Of a DNA stretch of 64,000 nt, positions 50,501 to 59,500 are shown piece after piece. The notes under the pieces were generated by a model. It was not told where the DNA came from and made no database searches. It worked only from the letters and a program-made list of their open reading frames with translations. The stretch spans positions 46,915,794 through 46,979,793 of the forward strand of contig OY294046.1 of assembly GCA_958510825.1 (NCBI GenBank). Direction: 5' to 3'. The position numbers were made by a program, and so were the translations under genes. Source of the stretch: Brachypterus glaber (taxonomy: Eukaryota > Arthropoda > Insecta > Coleoptera > Kateretidae). How positions within the stretch are numbered: the first letter of the stretch is position 1; each line of letters opens with the position of its first letter.

Positions 50501-53500
50501 CCCTATTTAGTTTTTGCCATAGTAGGTTGTCATAGTAAATTTAAAGATTCAGTTAAATTTCCTTTAAAACAGCAAAAATCGGTTTAAATGTTTTTTTTTA
50601 TTTTTGTTTAACGTCGTACTATTCTACTTAATTAAGCATCCCCTAAGTCCAGGACTTGTGTGGGCTAGTAGTAGAGGGAACCACTGGCTTATACTGACTT
50701 TCGAACCAGTTTATAGGGAGTGTCCGTTTCACTTATCGCCTTCGCCATATTTCAATTAATTATTAACTGAAAAAGACAAATCGGCGCCAGTAAGAATCGA
50801 ACTCACGCTAGTAGGCTTGCTATGTGCACGCGCTAGCCACTACGTACGCCTCCCAATTTTACAATAACAATTACAATACAATTTAATCTTAATATTACTC
50901 TGTAATTTTACCTCCACTTTTTACCGTGTGTGTAATTTGTATTATTAGACCCCATGACAACTCTGTTTATATTTCTTTCACTATATAATTTTTGTTTTTA
51001 GAGAATCTGTATTATTAGGTGCCCATGATACCAAAAAGGATAATAGATGTGTTAAGGGCAAACATTGTATAATTACGGAACATCAAGAAATACGTGTTCA
51101 AGATATTCTTGTGCATGAAAAATATTCCAAAGATGATAGGAATCATTATAATGATATTGCACTATTACATTTGGCAAATGGAGCCCAGCAAACAAGTATG
51201 TACAGTCTAATTCACAGCTATTTGGACTGACGTTATAGGTATTTTTTTGTGATGACGTGAGTCCGAATATACAGAATACGAATACGAATACGAAATGTTA
51301 TTGAAGTTTTAATACTAAATGTTATTTGTATGTAAATGCATGTTTTTAATTTATAAATATAAATTATAATATAATATAAATTATATCGCGACTAACTGAA
51401 ACTCCAAGCAACGTGTGTTTATTAATACTAGCATGTTGTAGTAAAAATTACTGTGACATTTGGTAAAGTGTATCACAGTTATAGTAAGGTGTACTTTTTA
51501 ATATAACTTGTGTTATTGATCCAGTTTAAAGTATGTTACAGTATTCAGTAAAATAACACTATCCCACAAAATTAAATTTTTGACATAACCTATCTTTAAG
51601 CATTTTTTCTCTTGATTCTGATTTTTTTTTCAGATTTGGGCTACGACCGCACAGTTTTTATATACAGGATGTTTTAGAAAAAAATAACTCCTTTTTTCAA
51701 ATCACTGTAGAATTTGCTTTTATGAATATTTTTTAATCAAATTCGGGTCACTTATAAAAAAAGGATGTGCTTTTAAGACTTTGGAAGAGTTTTTTGAATA
51801 TCGACCTCCATTTTTTTAGTCATATTTTCAAAAGATGGATTTTTTTTCGTAACCTACATTATAACATTCTGAATTTATCTGGTTTCATTTTGCTGTTTTC
51901 ATTTTATATGGGAAGCTTCTAGAAGTGGCGCTACGTCAATTTTAAGTGCGTCATGGCGGAAATTTATCTATCGAGTGAGCCCAAACAGTACGTAGCTGGT
52001 CGTAGGTGTTAAAAATATAAAATACACCTTATTCATTTATTAAATAACAACTAGTTGTTTAAAGCTTTACAAAAAAAAAACAATGCATTTAACCTAATTT
52101 TATCTATGAGCCTGAACGGCTTCCGTTGTCAACCTATACTATATAGCTCTACGTTCATGCCTTAAAGAAGGTAAATGTTTCTTATTTTTTTTTGCATACA
52201 GTTCTATCAACGTCTACTACTGACCAACAGTAATCACCCGTCATAGCAGGATTTCCTTTTTCCTGATATAGTTTTTCCATATTCGCAAGTTTTTGGCGAA
52301 GTCAGCAAGGTGAAAATTTAAATGAAAAATAGCATGACCTGTCAAAAATCGACAAGTGACACATGCTTGTTCTCAGAATTAATTTCTGAGTCGAAATATA
52401 TAAACATATAGAGGGTGTTTAAAAATCGAAAGTTTAATTCATTTTCCGCGAAACCGAAAAGTGCCAAAAAAAAACTCGAAACACCCAGTATATCGGACTT
52501 TATCTAAAGACAAGAAAAAAACTTAAAGAAATTAAAATTAAATTGCCTAAAACCCGGTTTTAACTTTCACAAAAAGCTAAATAAAATATGTTATTTTTTT
52601 CTGGATATCCAATGAAAAAAAAAGGGGTTTTTATGAGGTGACATATTAGGCTATCACATAATTTTTTAGACAATGAAAAAAAAATTTTGTGCCTTTCATT
52701 ACGCCTAAAATGAAGCAATCTAGTGAATTTTCGAATTTAAAAGGGCACAGCTCCGCTACTTTGTAAGAAATTTTTTGATTTTTTTGAGGTTATCCATTTA
52801 CTATCCTGTGCTAAAAAAAAGAAAACTAAAGAGACTTTTTAAAAAAATGGTCTAAATTTTTTTCAAAAATTATGAAAAAAGTCAGGGATGATACTCTTTT
52901 CATTTTAGAATTTTAGTGGGTCCAAATGCATATTGATTTTAAAATTTGCGACAAGACCCACTAAAAATTGATGTAGCTCCTCTTCTAGAAACTCCCCGTT
53001 AAAAAATAAAAAAAATAAATGAAGTCAGATAAATACAGAATGTTTTAATTCTCACTGCGTAAAAAAAGTCCATCTTTTAAAAATTTGACAGTAAAAAAAT
53101 TTTTTTGACTTAAAAAAAATGGCAATCAATATTTTAAAAAATCTTTTAACATCCTCAAGGCACATCGTTTTTTGTTAAGTTACCCGAATTTGACTAAAAA
53201 ATATTATAAATGCAAGATCTACAGAAATAAATTTTTTTTTCTAAAACGGCCGGTAGGTATATAAAAACTCTTTCAGTCGGGGAAAAATGCTTCAAGATAG
53301 TTTATGTCAGAAATAAAGTATATTTTTATTGTGGTACAGTGTAACAATCGGTAAATAATACCAAAACTTAGATTAGTAATAATACAGAAAAAAGTAATAA
53401 AATAGGATACGATTATTTCCTCAGTGTAGCTGTGAAATTAACTGTAACATATTTTGCAGTCCAAATACTACTTGAATCTATCACTTGTTTCTCTCGCGTT

Positions 53501-56500
53501 CTCTAGTTTTGATGCGGTTGTTTTCAGCAGAGAAGCAAGAGAAAGCAAGTGACGCAGAATCTGCCTCGCAGGTACCTCTGAGAACAAATAATATGTGCCC
53601 AGGAAAATACAATTAAAATGTATTATCTACATACCTACCTATATCATATCATAATGATAGGTACTTAATTTCTAATCTATAAATTAAACCTGTTTTTTAT
53701 TTTTATTTTTTGTAAATTTAAGTGGGTGCCTTATTTAGCATAAAAAATACATTTAGTAAAACATAAAACTAGATCCATTAAAAATTAAAGGCCATCTATT
53801 AGATGGCATCTAATGAGTATTGCCTCAAAACAATTGCAAATAATAACAAGTGATGAAGATATAGTTTGACGCACGGATCTGTGGCTACGGGAAATATGTT
53901 TGGAATCTGTGTACAAGTGGGAAGCCCGATGTAGGCACGCACGCCTTATAACGCTTTCGACGGAAATAAGAGAGAGTCAATTATAATAATAATTATTATT
54001 ATTATATTATTATTAATTAAGAATAATTATTCTTCCCCTTACGTCGGAGACTTTCTTTCATGGGGAGAACTATATGTATGCTTCGCATTATACAGAGCGG
54101 TCAAAAGTCACCCCCCCCCTCTTAACTTTTGAACCAGTTGATATATTGACTTCAAATTTGGAACTGTTAAATAAGACAACTTAAACTATCTTTTGGGAGA
54201 TTTAGCTCAGCGGTCAATAGCATCGATATAGCCTGACACTGTTCTAATGATCGTGAGTTAAAACCTCACTGGCGCCGATTGCCTTTTTCAGTTAATTAAT
54301 AATTGAAATTTGGCGAAGGCGTACTCCCTAGATATATTGGTTCGAAAGCCGGTGGTTCCTTCTACTACTAGCCCACACAAGTCCTGGACTTAGGGGATGC
54401 TTAATTAAGTAGAATAGTACGAGGTTAAAAACAAACATAAAACATAAACATTTTAGCGGGTCGGTCAAGTTAGCCCCCCCCAGTTAAAACTTAGGGTCGA
54501 AAAATACATAGGTAGTTTGCACACAACTTGCACAACCTTGCACAACCAGAAAAAAAGCTTGCGCACTAACCATTGGTTAATTATATGAAAAAAACCGTGG
54601 GGGGGGCTAACTTGACCTTAGCCCCCCCCAGTAAAAAAGTTAAAATTTTTCACTACAATCTAATAGTAAATAGCTTGCACAAGCTTGCACAACCAAAATA
54701 AAAGCTTGCGCACCCTTAACAAGAGCGGTGAGGGGTAAATAATGTTTACCGTCAGCCCCCCCCAGAACTAAAATTGAACGAAAAATGTTGTAGTATGTTA
54801 AAAAAAGCTTGCACAACCTTGCACAACCAAAATAAAAGCTTGCGCACCCTTAACAAGAGCGGTGAGGGGTAAATAATGTTTACCGTCAGCCCCCCCCAGA
54901 ACTAAAATTGAACGAAAAATGTTGTAGTATGTTAAAAAAAGCTTGCACAACCTTGCACAACCAAAATAAAAGCTTGCGCACCCTTAACAAGAGCGGTGAG
55001 GGGTAAATAATGTTTACCGTCAGCCCCCCCCAGAACTAAAATTGAACGAAAAATGTTGTAGTGTGTTAAAAAAAGCTTGCACAACCTTGCACAACCAAAA
55101 TAAAAGCTTGCGCACCCTTAACAAGAGCGGTGAGGGGTAAATAATGTTTACCGTCAGCCCCCCCAGAACTAAAATTGAACGAAAAATGTTGTAGTATGTT
55201 AAAAAAAGCTTGCACAACCTTGCACAACCAAAATAAAAGCTTGCGCACCCTTAACAAGAGCGGTGAGGGGTAAATAATGTTTACCGTCAGCCCCCCCCAG
55301 AACTAAAATTTACCGAAAAATGTTGTAGTATGTTAAAAAAAGCTTGCACAACCTTGCACAACCAAAATAAAACCTTGCGCACCCTTAACAAGAGCGGTAA
55401 CGGGTAAATAATGTTTACCATCAGCCCCCCCCCCCCAGAACGAAAATTGACCGAAAACTGTTGTAGTATATTAAAAAAAAGCTTGCACAACCTTGCACAA
55501 CCAAAATAAAAGCTTGCGCACCCTTAACAAGAGCGGTGAGGGGTAAATAATGTTTACCGTCAGCCCCCCCCAGAACTAAAATTGAACGAAAAATGTTGTA
55601 GTATGTTAAAAAAAAGCTTGCACAACCTTGCACAACCAAAATAAAAGCTTGCGCGCCCTTAACAAGAGCGGTGAGGGGTAAATAATGTTTACCGTCAGCC
55701 CCCCCCCCAGAACTAAAATTGAACGAAAAATGTTGTAGTATGTTAAAAAAGCTTGCACAACCTTGCACAACCAAAATAAAAGCTTGCGCACCCTTAACAA
55801 GAGCGGTGTGGGGTAAATAATGTTTACCGTCAGCCCCCCCCCAGAACTAAAATTTACCGAAAAATGTTGTAGTATGTTAAAAAAAATCTTGCACAACCTT
55901 GCACAACCAAAATAAAAGCTTGCGCACCCTTAACAAGAGCGGTAACGGGTAAATAATGTTTACCATCAGCTTCCCCCCAGAACGAAAATTGACCGAAAAC
56001 TGTTGTAGTATATTAAAAAAAAAGCTTGCACAACCTTTCACAACAAAAATAAAAGCTTGCGCACCCTTAACAAGAGCAGTGAGGGGTAAATAATGTTTAC
56101 CATATCCCCCCCCCAGAACTAAATTTGTCTAAAAACTATTGCAGTATATTAAAAAAAGCTTGCACAACCAAAATAAAAGCTTGAGCACCCTTAACAAGAG
56201 CGGTGGGGAGTAAATAATGTTTACCGTCAGCCCCCCAGAACCTAAATTGACCAAACAATGTTATAGTATATTAAAAAAAAGCTTGCACATCTTTGAACAA
56301 CCAAAATAAAAGCTTGCGCACCCTGAACAAGAGCAGTGGGGAGTAAATAATGTTTACGGTCAGCCCCCCCAGAACTAAAATTGACAAAAAAATGTTGTAG
56401 TATATTAAAAAAAAAGCTTGCACAACTTTGCACAACCAAAATAAAACCTTGCGCACCCTTAACAAGAGGGGTGGTAAATAATGTTTACCGTCAGCCCCCT

Positions 56501-59500
56501 CAGAACTAAAATTGACCAAAAAATGTTGTAGTATAAAATAAAAGCAAATGCACTTTTTAAGTAGCCTACAATACTTTTTTTACGTAAATCAATAATTTGT
56601 TGGCGGCAGTGGGTAGGTACTTAATTTATTTTTTTTAGTGACTTAAAAGTTTTTTTATTTAAAAGTTCTTTCTAATAAAATTTTCATTTTACTGATTTTG
56701 TTGTTGAAGATAAAAAATATACTGCCAGTAAAAGAGCTTTCCCATTTTTCACCTCCGCGCGTAAATGGATTTTTTATTATCAGATTCAATTTTAACCCCA
56801 ATATACCAATTTTACGATAACTACCCCCGCCCCTCAGGGGGTGCAGTTAGAATTTTTTCATTATCAGATTCACTTTCAGAAACCTCAAAAACCCCAATAT
56901 AACATTTTTTACAAAAACTACCCTCCCACTCAGGGGGTGAAATTTGAAATAAATATTAGATTCATATTCGTCTACCCCAAAAACCCCTATATACTAATTT
57001 TGACGAAAATATTGAAAATATTTAAAATATTTATCCGCTCACCCCCGCGGGGGTGAAGTTAAAAAAATTATCATCAGATTCAATTTCAGCAGCCTTAATA
57101 AGCCATATAGGGGAGACCGGGGTATAGTGGTCACCCTAAGGCAAAAAAAATCATAAAAAATGTATTTTTAAATTTAATGTTTTATTTTTTTTACAGTATA
57201 CAGGGTGTAACAAAAAAGGTGGGCTGGCTACACATAGCCATATTTTACTCACAAAAACAATAAAAAAAGTTCATATAAACATTTTGTCTAAAATGCGTCC
57301 TAAGGGAGATACGCCCCTTTGAAAGTGGCTAAAAAATTCGGTTTTTATTTATTAACTCAGGAACCCTTTCAGTTACAGAAACGGGGTTTTGCATATAAAC
57401 TAAACTTAATAAGGCCCATCTTCGTATATTATTTTCGGGTACTTATTTTAACCAGGGACGTGCGAAACGGGTGGCCTTATTTTGCCCCCAACTTTTTTCT
57501 GTTTAATTTTTTTGTCATTTTATTTTCAGAAGATGATTTCTCAGGTCAANNNNNNNNNNNNNNNNNNNNNNNNNNNNNNNNNNNNNNNNNNNNNNNNNNN
57601 NNNNNNNNNNNNNNNNNNNNNNNNNNNNNNNNNNNNNNNNNNNNNNNNNNNNNNNNNNNNNNNNNNNNNNNNNNNNNNNNNNNNNNNNNNNNNNNNNNNN
57701 NNNNNNNNNNNNNNNNNNNNNNNNNNNNNNNNNNNNNNNNNNNNNNNNNTTTTATGTTTAGCTGAATATTCATCAAGAAATTAAAAGTTGATTTAATTGC
57801 CATGTCCAAAGAGAAATGCATGGATAAATTCCAGGAAATCAATATAACGATATCGGATACACAAATATGTGCAGGAGGTAATCATAGAGTGCCCAAATGT
57901 GATGTTTTCTGTCAAAAAACATTACATTAAGGCACTCTAGGTAATTGTATATTCCTTAAGTAGTTAGGGCTTATTGTTACTGATTCGGAAAAGGTTTATT
58001 ACATCCAAACCTAGCTTTATATAAATTTTAAAATAAATTTTTCATACCCCTCATCTCCCCATCACCCCCATACGCTTATAAGGCTAAGTTTACCCTCTAT
58101 CTGTTTCACCCACTTAGAATAAACGCAGAGAGATGAAATTCGGTACACATGCCTAACTCTGATGACAATACAATTTTATATACAATTTACCCCCAACCTC
58201 CCCACCCCTAAAATTTAAAGAGTCCCTTATTTTATTTACCACATCTTCTTAGATGTTAGAGTTTTAGTCATCAAAATTTCTGTCAGTCAAACATAAACAA
58301 AGATACATGTAAGGATTACCATGCATTGAATAATACACAGGCCTTTGCATTTCGGCGCCCTGAAGCAAGCTTCTGGTTCTGCGCCCTGAATCAAGCTTCT
58401 GGTTCTGCGCCCTGAAGCAAGCTTCTGGTTCGGCGCCCCTATTTGAAAAAACGTTTTTTATCCTACAAAATTTTGACGAGTAAGAAAAATAAATTAATAG
58501 TATTTTATTTAAGTGCACTAAAAAGAAGAAAATAAAGTTTCAAGTAAATCAAAACCCATCATTTTGTTACATTATACAATTTTATATGATATAAAAGCTT
58601 GTCGCAAGATTTTCCTGTGTAAATTTATTTTATAAAAAATCTCGCGACATGCTTTTATATCATATAAAATTGTATGATGTAACAAAATGATGGGTTTTGA
58701 TTTACTTCAAAGTTTATTTTCTTCTTTTTAGTGCATTTAAATAAAAGCTTGTTCTTAAAAATATTTTTTTAGTATTAATTTATTTACATATTACTTAATC
58801 GAAAAATACAAATTATGCAAACTTAATTTACATTAAAGAAACAGAAGGTAACACTTTTTTAGTCACCACTAGACAAAACCACAAGTTGAATTGCTCTCTT
58901 CGACGAACTATTTTTTTATGGTAAATTAGAATAAGAACCAATTCAAAACATCTAATTTTAATTTTTTTAACCAATTAAATTCAATTTTCAGCGGTAAATA
59001 TGTTTCAAGCAATAAATAAATATGTAGGATTTAGAAATCTATGGTTTCTGTGACTTATGTCCAGCATCCATAGAAACGTCAAAAAAGCTGTCATTTAAAT
59101 GATAGCTTTGGTTAATAATTATAATTGTTTTTCTCCCTAAATCATATCGAGGTAAATTGATTAACAGCGAAAATATTATTTAGCAACCAGTTGCAATCCT
59201 TGCTAAATAGCCACGGCATTCCTGAAGGATTAATGAGATGAAGTAGCTCTACAGAAAAATTTGATTATGGATCATGGTAGCAGAAGGTCGACACATTACA
59301 GAACCATTTACAGATAAATCCAGAAAACTTGTTTTTGGTAAATAATGGTAAATAATCTTCTGCAGAATAATTCTGACGATAAATTGCATATTTTGTTGAA
59401 CGATTCCGATAGTATTTTTTACCTGGTTACGAATATCTTTAAAGTAAATGGCTATATTTTTCCGTTTTCGAGACAAATGCTCTTGAAAATATTTTTTTTC

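Noticed and set aside
54195..54275. A functional tRNA gene (good A box)
   Set aside because: The B box is decayed and the segment continues into a shared SINE body and tail.
55020..56519. Several 60-120-codon minus-strand ORFs with repeated peptides
   Set aside because: They are translations of the 133-bp satellite in changing frames.
54455..56540. CRISPR-like array
   Set aside because: Units are contiguous tandem copies without distinct spacers, in a eukaryotic intron.
57530..57549. Start of protease exon 6 before the gap
   Set aside because: The acceptor and open frame match a MITE family (compare 8,355-8,420), so they are transposon sequence.
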